From Cellulomonas sp. HZM (GTDB lineage Bacteria; Actinomycetota; Actinomycetes; Actinomycetales; Cellulomonadaceae), in contig NZ_JEOE01000007.1 of assembly GCF_000708885.1 (NCBI RefSeq), positions 1 to 64,000 on the forward strand: a stretch of 64,000 nucleotides of DNA, written 5' to 3'. Shown here one piece after another: positions 30,429 through 40,423 of this stretch. The notes beneath the pieces were generated by a model. The model had not been told where the DNA came from. It saw nothing but the letters and a program-made list of their open reading frames with translations, and ran no database searches. The stretch's first letter is position 1. The number at the start of each line of letters is the position of its first letter. The translations under genes and the position numbers were made by a program.

Positions 30429-31520
30429 TCACTGCACGGGCGCGACCGGCTCCCCGAGCAGCCGGCGGTACAGGTAGCTCGTCGCGACGAGCACCACGGG
30501 CACCGCCACGAGCAGACCGAGGCCGCACAGGACGGCTCCGATGACGAGCGCGACGACGGCGAGCACGTAGAACAGCACCGTGACGCCGAGGTTCTTCGTC
30601 GTGAGCTCGAAGCTCGCCTTGATCGCGTCGACCGGTGCGAGGTTCTTGTCCACGACGAACCACAGCGTCAGGAACACGACGAAGTTCACGGCGAGCGAGA
30701 TCGCCCACCCGAGCACCGGGATCCACGAGACGAAGCTGACGACGAGGTTGATCAGCGCGAGCAGCAGCGCCGTGACGATCACGTTGCCGGCGTTCTCGAA
30801 CTTGAAGAAGTCGCCGAGGGCGACACGACGGCCGTACGTGATCTGCAGCGACGCACGGACGAACGCCGCCTCGACGAGATAGGTGACCAGCCAGCCGGCC
30901 GTGCTCACGGCGATGAACGCGAACGAGAACCCGAGGCGCACCACGCTGCCCGCGTCGTCGCCCGCGATCGCCGACGCACCGCCGAAGATCGCCCACACGA
31001 TCCCGACGACGACCGCCGCGATCACCAGCCAGATGAGCGTCGCCGCGATGAACACCCCGCCGTTGCGCGTGAACGCGTTCCACCCGTACGAGAAGGCGAC
31101 CGTGGCAGGCGACGGCTCGACCGCCGCGTAGCCGCCCGGGGGCGGCGCCTGGCCGGGCTGCGGCGGCGGGTAGGCACCGGACGGTGCAGCACCGCCCGAG
31201 GGCGCGGCGCCCGGGGGCGGGTAGGCACCCGACGGCGGAGCAGCGGGCGGCGGGTAGGCGCCGGGCTGCGGATCGGGAGCCGGGGGCTGGTAGGGCGGCG
31301 CCGGCGGAGCGGACGCGGGCGCGCCGGGCTCGATCACCGGCTCGGGCGCCGCGGGTCCCGGCTCGACCGGCGGCTCGGCGGCTGGGCCCGGGTCAGCCGG
31401 GGCTTCCGCTGAGCCGTCTGCGGACGGCACCTCGGGTGCCGAGGCGTCGGGCACCTCGGGCGGCGTCGTGGCGTCCCCGTCGGGGTCTCGCGGCGGCTGC
31501 GCGCCGGGCGTCTCGCTCAT
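30429..31520 (-). CDS. Proline-rich multi-pass membrane protein
   Basis: 363 residues from the ATG at 31520, preceded by an AGGAGG-type Shine-Dalgarno. The first ~155 residues are Pro/Ala/Gly-rich and acidic, with SGAYPPP and GAYPPP repeats, and are probably cytoplasmic. The remaining ~205 residues contain about six transmembrane helices, with conserved-looking FSYGWNAFTRNGGVF and VDAIKASFELTTKNLG. This resembles the DUF975-like membrane proteins with Pro-rich N-termini common in actinobacteria. No enzymatic motif; function unknown. Confidence 0.8.
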   Translation of the reverse strand: MSETPGAQPPRDPDGDATTPPEVPDASAPEVPSADGSAEAPADPGPAAEPPVEPGPAAPEPVIEPGAPASAPPAPPYQPPAPDPQPGAYPPPAAPPSGAYPPPGAAPSGGAAPSGAYPPPQPGQAPPPGGYAAVEPSPATVAFSYGWNAFTRNGGVFIAATLIWLVIAAVVVGIVWAIFGGASAIAGDDAGSVVRLGFSFAFIAVSTAGWLVTYLVEAAFVRASLQITYGRRVALGDFFKFENAGNVIVTALLLALINLVVSFVSWIPVLGWAISLAVNFVVFLTLWFVVDKNLAPVDAIKASFELTTKNLGVTVLFYVLAVVALVIGAVLCGLGLLVAVPVVLVATSYLYRRLLGEPVAPVQ

Positions 31521-31642
31521 GGGCGTTCCCTCCTGCGACCGGCCCCGACGCTCGTCGACGACACTCGGGGGCCGTCGCACGTCAGGGGTGCTCGAACCGA
31601 AACGTACCGGTCATACTGGTCGCCCACACCACAGGAGGCACC

Positions 31643-32005
31643 GTGTCGACGCCAGCACCCGTCCCGCCCGCGCAGCCGCTGCGCCCCGACGACGAGCGGA
31701 CCTGGGCGATCCTGGGCCACCTGCTGCCTCTCGTCGGTCTCGGCTTCCTCGCCCCGCTCGTGATCTGGCTCGTGTTCCGCGGGCGGGGCCCGTACCTCGA
31801 GGACCAGGCCAAGGAGTCGCTGAACTTCCAGCTCACGCTGCTGATCGCCTACGTCGTCGGCGCGATCCTGGTGATCGTGATCGTCGGGATCTTCGTGCTG
31901 ATCGCTGCCGCGATCGCCCAGGTGGTGTTCTCGATCCTCGCGGCCGTCGCGTGCAGCAGGTACGAGTGGTACCGCTACCCCCTCAGCATCCGCTTCGTGA
32001 AGTAG
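31643..32005 (+). CDS. DUF4870 (Tic20-like) small membrane protein
   Basis: 120 residues from a GTG with AGGAGG 5 nt upstream. DERTWAILGHLLPLVG is the typical opening of the family, followed by LVIWLVFRGRGPYLEDQAKE and three to four transmembrane helices. Divergent from the proline-rich membrane protein gene, with ~120 bp between the starts. Function unknown. Confidence 0.85.
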   Translation: MSTPAPVPPAQPLRPDDERTWAILGHLLPLVGLGFLAPLVIWLVFRGRGPYLEDQAKESLNFQLTLLIAYVVGAILVIVIVGIFVLIAAAIAQVVFSILAAVACSRYEWYRYPLSIRFVK

Positions 32006-32037
32006 CGCGGCTCCCCCACGCGGGCGCCTCGCCCGTC

Positions 32038-32043
32038 TAGCGT
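32038..32043 (+). promoter_or_regulatory. Candidate -10 box for the VIT1/CCC1 gene
   Basis: TAGCGT, 7 nt before the GTG at 32051. This spacing favours 32051 over the GTG at 32042. Confidence 0.45.
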
Positions 32044-32050
32044 GCGGACC

Positions 32051-32797
32051 GTGGCACAGACGCGCGACGACGCCCGGCGGCCCGCCGAGCCCGACGACGA
32101 CCCCGCGGTCGGGCAGGAGCGCCGCGCGCGGCTGATCGACGTCAACGACGGCCTCATCGCGTCGGCGGGCATGGTCGAGGGCGTCGCGCAGGCGCACGCG
32201 TCGTCGTCCGTGATCCTCGTGACCGGCATCGCGACCGTGCTCGTGGGTGTCGCCGCGGTCGCGGGCATCCGGTACGCGGAGGCGTCGGACGAGCGGGATG
32301 CGCACGAGGCGCTCGTCGCAGCCGAGCGGCGGCGGATCACCGTGGACCCGGAGGCCGAGCTCGCCGAGCTCGCGTCGATCTACGAGGCCAAGGGGCTGGA
32401 CGCCGCGCTGGCGCGGCAGGTCGCGGAGCAGCTCAGCGCCGACGACCCGCTCGCCGCGCAGCTCGACGCCGAGTACCGGCTCGACGAGCTGGGCCCGTCG
32501 GTCCCGCCGCTGCGAGCCGCGGCGCTCACGGCGGGCGCGTTCGTCGGGGGCGCGGCCGTCCCGCTCGTCGTCGCCGCGCTCGCGCCGGCGTCCGTGCGTG
32601 TCGCGCTCACGCTCGTGACGGTCGTCGTCGCCCTCGTCGTCAGTGCCACGCTCGCCGCCCGGTCCGGGCACGTGCCGGTGCCGCGCGCGATCGTGCGGAC
32701 CGTCTCGATCGGGCTCGCGACGATGCTCATCACGATCGCCGCGGGCAGCCTGCTCGACCTGAGCTCGGCCGAGGTCGACCTGGACCTCGACCTGTAG
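32051..32797 (+). CDS. VIT1/CCC1-family membrane transporter
   Basis: 248 residues from the GTG at 32051 (VAQTRDDARRP). The family hallmark is LIDVNDGLIASAGMVEGVAQA, followed by a transmembrane pair, a cytoplasmic acidic/helical segment (ELAELASIYEAKGLDAALARQVAEQL, typical of the family's metal-binding hairpin) and three C-terminal helices. Members move Fe2+ or Mn2+. No metal-responsive operator is evident. Convergent with hemW. Confidence 0.87.
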   Translation: MAQTRDDARRPAEPDDDPAVGQERRARLIDVNDGLIASAGMVEGVAQAHASSSVILVTGIATVLVGVAAVAGIRYAEASDERDAHEALVAAERRRITVDPEAELAELASIYEAKGLDAALARQVAEQLSADDPLAAQLDAEYRLDELGPSVPPLRAAALTAGAFVGGAAVPLVVAALAPASVRVALTLVTVVVALVVSATLAARSGHVPVPRAIVRTVSIGLATMLITIAAGSLLDLSSAEVDLDLDL

Positions 32798-32805
32798 CCG
32801 CACGC

Positions 32806-32840
32806 GGTCGTCGGGGCCGGTCGTCGGGGCCGGTCGTGGG
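32806..32840. repeat. 13-bp tandem repeat between VIT1 and hemW
   Basis: GGTCGTCGGGGCC occurs twice head to tail (32806-32818, 32819-32831), followed by a partial third copy. It fills most of the gap between two convergent genes. No function visible. Confidence 0.75.
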
Positions 32841-32844
32841 GGCC

Positions 32845-34079
32845 TCAGTCGTCGAAGCCCGCGAGCGCGCGCACGACGAGGTCCGCGAGCAGCCGCCCGC
32901 GCAGCGTGAGCACGAGCCGACGCCCGGCGAGCGCGGCGCGCCCGTCGACCAGCCCGTCCGCGACGAGCCCCGCGACACGCGTGCGTGCCGCGTCGTCGAG
33001 CGCGTCGAGCGGCATCCCCTCGGCGAGCCGCACGCCGAGCATGAGCCGCTCGAGCGCGGCGGCCTCGTCGTCCACCACCTCGCGCCCGACCGCAGGGCTG
33101 TGCCCCGCCTCGAGCCGGGTCGCGTACGCGCGCGGGTGCTTGACGTTCCACCAGCGCACGCCGCCGACGTGCGAGTGCGCGCCGGGGCCGATCCCCCACC
33201 AGTCGTCGCCGCGCCAGTAGGACAGGTTGTGCCGCGACGCGGTGCCCGCGGTGCGCGACCAGTTCGACACCTCGTACCAGTGCAGGCCCGCGCCCTCGAG
33301 CAGCTCGTCGGCCAGCTCGTACTTCGCGGCCTGGTCGTCGCCGTCGGGCAGCTCGAGCTCGCCGCGGCGCACCTGCACCGCCATCTTGGTGCCCTGCTCG
33401 ACCACCAGCGCGTACGCCGAGACGTGGTCGACACCGGTCGCGAGCGCGGCCTCGAGCGAGGTGCGCCAGTCGTCGAGCGACTCCCCCGGCGTGCCGTAGA
33501 TGAGGTCGAGCGAGACGTCGAGGCCCGCGTCGCGCGCCCAGCGCACGACGTCGGGGATGCGCCGCGGGTCGTGCGTGCGCTCGAGCGTCGCGAGCACGTG
33601 CGGCACGGCGGACTGCATGCCGAACGACACGCGCGTGAACCCGCCGGCCGCGAGCGCCGCGAGCGACTGCGGGGTCACCGAGTCGGGGTTCGCCTCGGTC
33701 GTGACCTCGGCGCCGTCGGCCAGCCCCCACGAGTCGCGCACCGCGCCGAGCATGCGGACGAGGTCGTCGGCCGGAAGGACGGTCGGGGTGCCGCCGCCGA
33801 CGAACACGGTCGACGCGGGACGCGGCGGCAGCCCGGCGGTCGCGAGCACGCCGCGAGCCAGCGCGACCTCCCGCACCGCGGTGTCCGCGTACGAAGCCTG
33901 GCTCGCACCGCCGCCCAGCTCGGACGCGGTGTAGGTGTTGAAGTCGCAGTACCCGCACCGCACGGTGCAGAACGGCACGTGCAGGTAGACGGCGAACGCG
34001 CGCTCGTCGGCGCCCGCGAGCACCGACGCCGGCAGCGAGCCGTCGAGCGGCGCCTCGTCCCCGTCGGGGAGGGCCGGGC

Positions 34080-34083
<4 letters not shown>
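32845..34083 (-). CDS. hemW: HemW-like radical SAM protein
   Basis: 412 residues from the GTG at 34083, which overlaps the lepA stop (GTGA). The radical SAM cluster motif is [10 protein letters not shown] (CxxxCxxC). [26 protein letters not shown] and [10 protein letters not shown] are the CPO-like family blocks, with the C-terminal HemN_C domain near the end. It has the Cys arrangement of HemW, a haem-trafficking protein, rather than the coproporphyrinogen dehydrogenase HemN. The lepA-hemW order is widespread. Confidence 0.93.
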
Positions 34084-35960
<1,877 letters not shown>

Positions 35961-36050
35961 GCGCTTGCTGCTCTCCTCGGGTCGCCAGGTTGGCGCTCGT
36001 TCGACGGGCTGTGACCGGCGCGCACCTCGTCGGGTGTCAGGGGCCGGGTC

Positions 36051-36056
36051 CACCAT
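36051..36056 (+). promoter_or_regulatory. Weak -10 candidate for the mycothiol-enzyme gene
   Basis: CACCAT, 6 nt before the ATG at 36063. Only A2 and T6 match TANNNT, but the spacing fits the leaderless set. Confidence 0.3.
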
Positions 36057-36062
36057 CGTCCC

Positions 36063-36767
36063 ATGACGACGGCCGTTCCCTCGCCTCCCGCCGCCCTCGA
36101 CCACCTCGCGCTGCTCGCCGACGTGCAGGGGCAGTTCCTCACGACGATCCCGCTCGTCGACCCCCGCACGCCCGTCCCCTGGTGCGGCCGGTGGCGCGTG
36201 CGCAACCTCGTCGAGCACCTGGCCCGCATCCACCACTGGGCCGCCGGCCAGGCGCGCCGGAAGCAGGAGACCCCGCTGGGCCGCGGCCCGTTCGACCTCG
36301 AGTCCTTCTACGCGACGAACGCCGACGAGCTCCTCACGACCCTGCGCACCCTCGACCCGGACGCCCCCGCGTGGACGCTCGACGACAGCGGCGTCGTCAC
36401 GTTCTGGCGCCGCCGACAGCTCCACGAGACGCTCGTGCACCTGTGGGACCTGCGCACCGCGGGCGGCCTCCCGCTCGACGTGGCGCCCGAGGTGTGGGCG
36501 GACACCGTCGACGAGGTGGTCACGGTGCTGCAGCCCCGCCAGGAGCGCATGGGCCGCATGGAGCCGCTGGCCGCCTCGATCGAGCTGGTGGCCGACGACA
36601 CGGACCGCACCTGGCTGCTCGGCGGCACGGGCGCGCACACCGCGAGGGTCGAGGGACCGGCCTCGGTCCTCGCGCTCCTGCTCTGGGGTCGCGCCGAGCC
36701 GGCGGACCCGAGCCTGCGCGTCGACGGCGACCCGACGCAAGCGCTCGCTGAGCGGCTGACCCCGTAG
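36063..36767 (+). CDS. Maleylpyruvate isomerase-family, mycothiol-dependent enzyme
   Basis: 234 residues. The N-terminal DinB-like helical bundle carries the metal-site pattern: [13 protein letters not shown] (first His) and [15 protein letters not shown] (HExxxHxxD-like). The C-terminal ~85 residues match the MDMPI_C domain, with [11 protein letters not shown]. The family uses mycothiol as a cofactor, but most members have unknown substrates. Divergent from lepA. Confidence 0.87.
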   Translation: MTTAVPSPPAALDHLALLADVQGQFLTTIPLVDPRTPVPWCGRWRVRNLVEHLARIHHWAAGQARRKQETPLGRGPFDLESFYATNADELLTTLRTLDPDAPAWTLDDSGVVTFWRRRQLHETLVHLWDLRTAGGLPLDVAPEVWADTVDEVVTVLQPRQERMGRMEPLAASIELVADDTDRTWLLGGTGAHTARVEGPASVLALLLWGRAEPADPSLRVDGDPTQALAERLTP

Positions 36768-36778
36768 CGCACGCCGAC

Positions 36779-37003
36779 TCATGTCAGGCCGGCACGCCGA
36801 TGCCACTCCCGGCTCCGCCGCCCGCGGGGCGCCTGCGACGTGAGGTGCCACGCTCGGCACCGGGAGCACCAGTGAACGGTGACCGGATGCTGCCGCCCGG
36901 ATCTGTCGGCAACGAGGATGGCGAGCACTCGCCCGGCCGCTCGCGGGTTCGGGTAGGGGATCTTGGTACACACGGGCACGACCGCTTCTCTCGGCAGCGG
37001 CAC
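36779..37003 (-). CDS. Small Cys-rich protein (zinc-ribbon-like)
   Basis: 74 residues. [18 protein letters not shown], then [15 protein letters not shown]. One Cys near the N-terminus plus CSRC and a WHLTS tail recall short actinobacterial proteins of the CPxKxxY...CxxCxxWHLTS type. Basic C-terminus, so RNA or DNA binding is possible. The start may instead be the inner GTG nine codons later. TAGGTT (minus, 37092-37087) could be its -10, with a ~75-nt leader. Confidence 0.55.
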   Translation of the reverse strand: MPLPREAVVPVCTKIPYPNPRAAGRVLAILVADRSGRQHPVTVHWCSRCRAWHLTSQAPRGRRSREWHRRAGLT

Positions 37004-37152
37004 GCGCGGAGCTCATGGCTCCGTCCGTGCCTGGGCCTGCCTCATGTGCGCGGCGCCGCGAGTGGCTCGATGGCCTCGACGCTGAGAACCTACCGGCGCG
37101 GTGAGCGCATGGATACGCCCGCACGAGCGACATCCGCCGGATCTGCCGGTCG

Positions 37153-37758
37153 TCAGCGTCGGCCGTCGGTCCCGCCCTCGGCCTGCTCAACGGCCACCCG
37201 CAGCCGCGTGAACTCCTCGGCCAGGCGCGGGAGCGGGTAGTGCGCGTTGAGCCCGCTCGAGTTGGGCAGCACCCACGCCCGTGCCCCGCCGATCAGGCGC
37301 GGCTGCGGTCCGACGACCGCGGCCCGGTCACCGAAGGCGGCCCGGTACGCGCCGACCCCGAGCACCGCGACCCATGCGGGTGCCCAGCGGGCGGCACGCG
37401 CCTCGAGCTCACGCCCGCCCTCGACCAGCTCCGCCGCCGTCAGCTCGTCCGCGCGCGCGGTCGCCCGGGCGACGAGGCTCGTGATCCCGAGCCCGCTCGC
37501 GAGCATCGCGTCCTTCTCCCACGGCTCGAGCACGCGGTCCGTGAGCCCGGAGGCTGCCAGCGCGGGCCAGAACCTGCTCCCGGCACGCGCGAACGGCAGC
37601 CCGACGGCAGCCGAGTACAGCCCGGGGTTGTACCCGCAGAACAGCACCCTGAGCCCGGGCCGGATCCAGTCGTCGATCGTCCGCCCCTGCGCCGCCGCGA
37701 CCTGTGCCCGAGAAGGTCGATCTCGCGGGGGACCCTGCCGTGGAGCGGTCGACGTCAT
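37153..37758 (-). CDS. Mismatch-specific uracil/thymine-DNA glycosylase (Mug family)
   Basis: 201 residues. The catalytic motif GYNPG (residues ~43-47) is followed by [26 protein letters not shown], quoted here in parts, and the C-terminal [12 protein letters not shown]. These are the GxNPG and NPSGLN-type motifs of Mug/TDG, which excise U or T from G mismatches. The ATG at 37758 is supported by GACGAT 6 nt upstream. Located 19 bp upstream of the methyltransferase stop. Confidence 0.88.
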   Translation of the reverse strand: MTSTAPRQGPPRDRPSRAQVAAAQGRTIDDWIRPGLRVLFCGYNPGLYSAAVGLPFARAGSRFWPALAASGLTDRVLEPWEKDAMLASGLGITSLVARATARADELTAAELVEGGRELEARAARWAPAWVAVLGVGAYRAAFGDRAAVVGPQPRLIGGARAWVLPNSSGLNAHYPLPRLAEEFTRLRVAVEQAEGGTDGRR

Positions 37759-37764
37759 CGACCG

Positions 37765-37770
37765 ATCGTC
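37765..37770 (-). promoter_or_regulatory. Candidate -10 box for the glycosylase gene
   Basis: GACGAT on the minus strand, 6 nt before the ATG at 37758; it lies just past the methyltransferase start-distal end. Confidence 0.4.
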
Positions 37771-37777
37771 TCCCCGG

Positions 37778-38539
37778 TCATCCTTCGCGCTCGGCCGCAC
37801 AGACGCAGACCTGGACCTGCGCCTCGGAGGTGAACGGCGCGCGGGACCAGTCCCCGAATCGTTCGACGAGCCGAAGTCCGCCGAGCGAGAGCAGCAGCGG
37901 CAGCTCCTGGGGAAAGATGCTCCTGATCTCGAGCGGGACGACGACGAGGTCGGCCTCCGCGTCGGTCGAGAAGAACCACGTCCCTCGCGTCACCTGCGCC
38001 TCGGCGTCGTAGGTCTCCGCGACGTCGACGTGCACCTCACCGCGTTCGGGGTCCACGAAGGTCAGCGCGTCACGGCGACGCCGCTCGCCATCGGCCTGGG
38101 CCAGCATGCGCACGCTGGGGTTGAAGACGTCGAAGACGAGCCGTCCGCCGGGCGCCAGGTGCCGGCTCACGGCCCGGAAGCAGCTCTCGAGATCCTCCGC
38201 CGCGTGCAGGTGGAGCAACGAGTTCGCCGCGATGAGCACGAGGTCGAACGTGCGGCCCAGGTCGAAGTCGCGCATGTCGCCCTGCACCCACGCCACTTCG
38301 ACGCCGCGCTCCGTGGCCTTGCGCCGTGCCTCCGCGAGCATGCTCGGCGAGAGCTCCAGGCCCGTGCACTCGTGCCCGTCGGACGCGATCGGGATCAGCT
38401 TGCGGCCCGTGCCGCTCCCGAGCTCGAGGACGGACCCGCCCTGCCGGTCGGCCTCGGCCCGGTAGAAGGCGACGGCCCGCTCGTCGCCGGGGAACAACCG
38501 GTCGTACAGCTGTGCGTCCGAGTAGAACTGGTCGCTCAT
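37778..38539 (-). CDS. Class I SAM-dependent methyltransferase
   Basis: 253 residues. Motif I is VLELGSGTGRKLIP, the acidic ribose-binding residue follows in CTGLELSPSMLAEAR, and motif IV region is TFDLVLIAANSLLHL. The C-terminal strands (VQVCVCAA) complete the Rossmann fold. Substrate unknown. The ATG at 38539 was chosen; an in-frame ATG at 38602 would add 21 residues of poor conservation character. Confidence 0.85.
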   Translation of the reverse strand: MSDQFYSDAQLYDRLFPGDERAVAFYRAEADRQGGSVLELGSGTGRKLIPIASDGHECTGLELSPSMLAEARRKATERGVEVAWVQGDMRDFDLGRTFDLVLIAANSLLHLHAAEDLESCFRAVSRHLAPGGRLVFDVFNPSVRMLAQADGERRRRDALTFVDPERGEVHVDVAETYDAEAQVTRGTWFFSTDAEADLVVVPLEIRSIFPQELPLLLSLGGLRLVERFGDWSRAPFTSEAQVQVCVCAAEREG

Positions 38540-38657
38540 CGCCCCCACCCCGTGGTCCGGTGCCCCTTCGAGCTCCTTGTCGACGGGCGTCTGAGCAGCC
38601 ATTGTCGCGACGCCGTCGACCTCTTTCGTCGATCCCGACCGTCGTGACGCCCGAAGT

Positions 38658-39497
38658 TCACGCCTCCCGCGTGATCTCCACCCGCACGTCCAGCTCCTCG
38701 GTCCCGGCCCCCGCGTAGATCCCGCGCAGCGGCGCCACGTCGTCGTACGACCGCCCGCGCGCCAGCACCACGTGGTGGGAGCCGACGGCGACCCGGTTCG
38801 TCGGGTCGAACGCGACCCACTCCCCGGCCCACCACTCGACCCACGCGTGCGACTCCCCGACCACCGTCGTGCCGATCTCGCCGCCCGTGACGGGGTGCAG
38901 GTAGCCCGAGACGTACCGCGCCGGGATGTCGATGGCGTGCAGCGCTCCGACGACGAGGTGCGCGATGTCCTGGCAGACGCCGGCGCGTGCCGCCCAGGCC
39001 TCGGTGGCGGGCGTGTGCACGGCGGTGACGCCCGGGATGTACTCGACGTGCTCGCGCAGCGAGCGAGCGACGGCCTCCGCCGCTGCCCCCGGCGGGAGGT
39101 CGCCCGCGGCAGCGCGCGCGAGCTCGACGACGTCGTCGGGGACCTGCGTCGTCGACGTGTCCGCGAGGTACTCCGCGAGGCGGTCCCGCACCGCGGGCGA
39201 GCGCAGCTCCTCCCACCCGACCGACGACGACGGCTCGGGCCGGTCGGCGACGTCGACCAGATGCTCCGCGGTGATGACCATCGATCGGTGCGGCGTGAGC
39301 ACCTCGAAGGCGGTCACGGCCGTGCCCCAGTAGTCGCGGAAGTCGTGCGTCCACGTGTGCGGCTCGATCGTCATGCGCGTGTCGAGCACCGTCTGGCCCG
39401 CCTGCGAGACGGGCGTCATGCGCGCCTCGTTGTACGACGCCTGCACGCGGCCCGCGTACCGGAACGTCGAGGTGTGGACGACTCGCAGCCGGCTCAC
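38658..39497 (-). CDS. Transglutaminase-like cysteine peptidase-fold protein
   Basis: 279 residues. N-terminal strand-rich domain (RLRVVHTSTFRYAGRVQASYNEAR, quoted in parts: HTSTFRYAG and SYNEARMTP) and a catalytic core with intact triad: Cys in AGVCQDIAHL, His in GESHAWVEWW, Asp in FDPTN. Third gene of the ATP-grasp/Alpha-E/transglutaminase trio; the GTG overlaps the Alpha-E stop (GTGA). It probably hydrolyses or transfers an amide bond made by the ATP-grasp partner. Confidence 0.9.
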   Translation of the reverse strand: MSRLRVVHTSTFRYAGRVQASYNEARMTPVSQAGQTVLDTRMTIEPHTWTHDFRDYWGTAVTAFEVLTPHRSMVITAEHLVDVADRPEPSSSVGWEELRSPAVRDRLAEYLADTSTTQVPDDVVELARAAAGDLPPGAAAEAVARSLREHVEYIPGVTAVHTPATEAWAARAGVCQDIAHLVVGALHAIDIPARYVSGYLHPVTGGEIGTTVVGESHAWVEWWAGEWVAFDPTNRVAVGSHHVVLARGRSYDDVAPLRGIYAGAGTEELDVRVEITREA

Positions 39498-40423
39498 AGC
39501 GCCTCCCCCACCCAGGTGGTCGTGGACACGGACGGGAAGTACTTGCCGCGGATCGCGTCCGACGCCGCGGAGCACGCGCGCTGCACGCGTTCCATCTCGC
39601 GCGGCAGCTCCTCGAGCGTGTCGGACAGCGGTCGGTACTCGAGGCTCGTGCGGACGAAGCCGATGTGCCGACGCGCCTCGTCGATCGACGCGCGGTCCGC
39701 GACCGGCTCGAGCAGTGCGAGGCACTCCTCGGCCTGGTTGAGCGCGAAGACGATGGACCGCGGGAACAGCCGGTCGAGCAGCAGGAACCCCGCGGCGCGC
39801 TCGTCGGACGCGCCGCCGCGGTAGGTGCGCAGGAACGCCTCGTGCGCGCCGCACGAGCGCAGCAGCGTCGTCCAGCCCGGACCGGCGGAGCCCGCGAGCG
39901 CGCGCGTGGTCAGCAGCCGGGCGGTCATGTCGGCGCGCTCGATCGAGCGGCCCAGCACCATGAACGTCCACGTGTCGTCGCGGGACGTGGCCGAGTCCAT
40001 GATCCCCGCGACGATCGCGGCGCGTTCGCGCACCCACGTGAAGTAGTCGTGCGGCCGCTGCGGGCGCATCTGCGACGGCAGCTGGTTCCACGTCGCGTTG
40101 AGGCACTCCCACAGCTCGGTCGAGACGATCTCGCGCGCGCGCCGGGCGTTCTCCCGCGCGGAGACCAGGGCGCCGGCGATCGACGACGGCGACAGGCGGT
40201 CGTAGGCCAGCGTGTCGAGCACCTGCTCGCGCCCCACCTGGACCGACGAGGGCGGCGCGGGCCGGTCCATGACCGACAGCAGCGAGCGGCAGGCCAGGTC
40301 CTCCTCGGCCCACGGGTCTTCGAGCAGGATCTGCACGTGCACGTCGAGCAGGCGTGCCGTGTCGTCGGCCCGCTCCACGTACCGGCCGATCCAGAACAGC
40401 GACTCCGCGATGCGGCTGAGCAC
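39494..40423 (-). CDS. Alpha-E domain protein (DUF403)
   Basis: 309 residues, almost entirely helical. MLSRIAESLFWIGRYVERAD is the family opening and is repeated in variant form as FMVLGRSIERADMTARLL. Alpha-E proteins occur nearly always next to circularly permuted ATP-grasp and transglutaminase genes; biochemical role unproven. The GTG directly follows the ATP-grasp stop. Confidence 0.92.
   Translation of the reverse strand: MLSRIAESLFWIGRYVERADDTARLLDVHVQILLEDPWAEEDLACRSLLSVMDRPAPPSSVQVGREQVLDTLAYDRLSPSSIAGALVSARENARRAREIVSTELWECLNATWNQLPSQMRPQRPHDYFTWVRERAAIVAGIMDSATSRDDTWTFMVLGRSIERADMTARLLTTRALAGSAGPGWTTLLRSCGAHEAFLRTYRGGASDERAAGFLLLDRLFPRSIVFALNQAEECLALLEPVADRASIDEARRHIGFVRTSLEYRPLSDTLEELPREMERVQRACSAASDAIRGKYFPSVSTTTWVGEAL

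Noticed and set aside
35961-37190. N-terminal extension of lepA up to 37190
   Set aside because: It runs antisense through the mycothiol-enzyme gene and has no LepA similarity; the GTG at 35960 gives the normal length.
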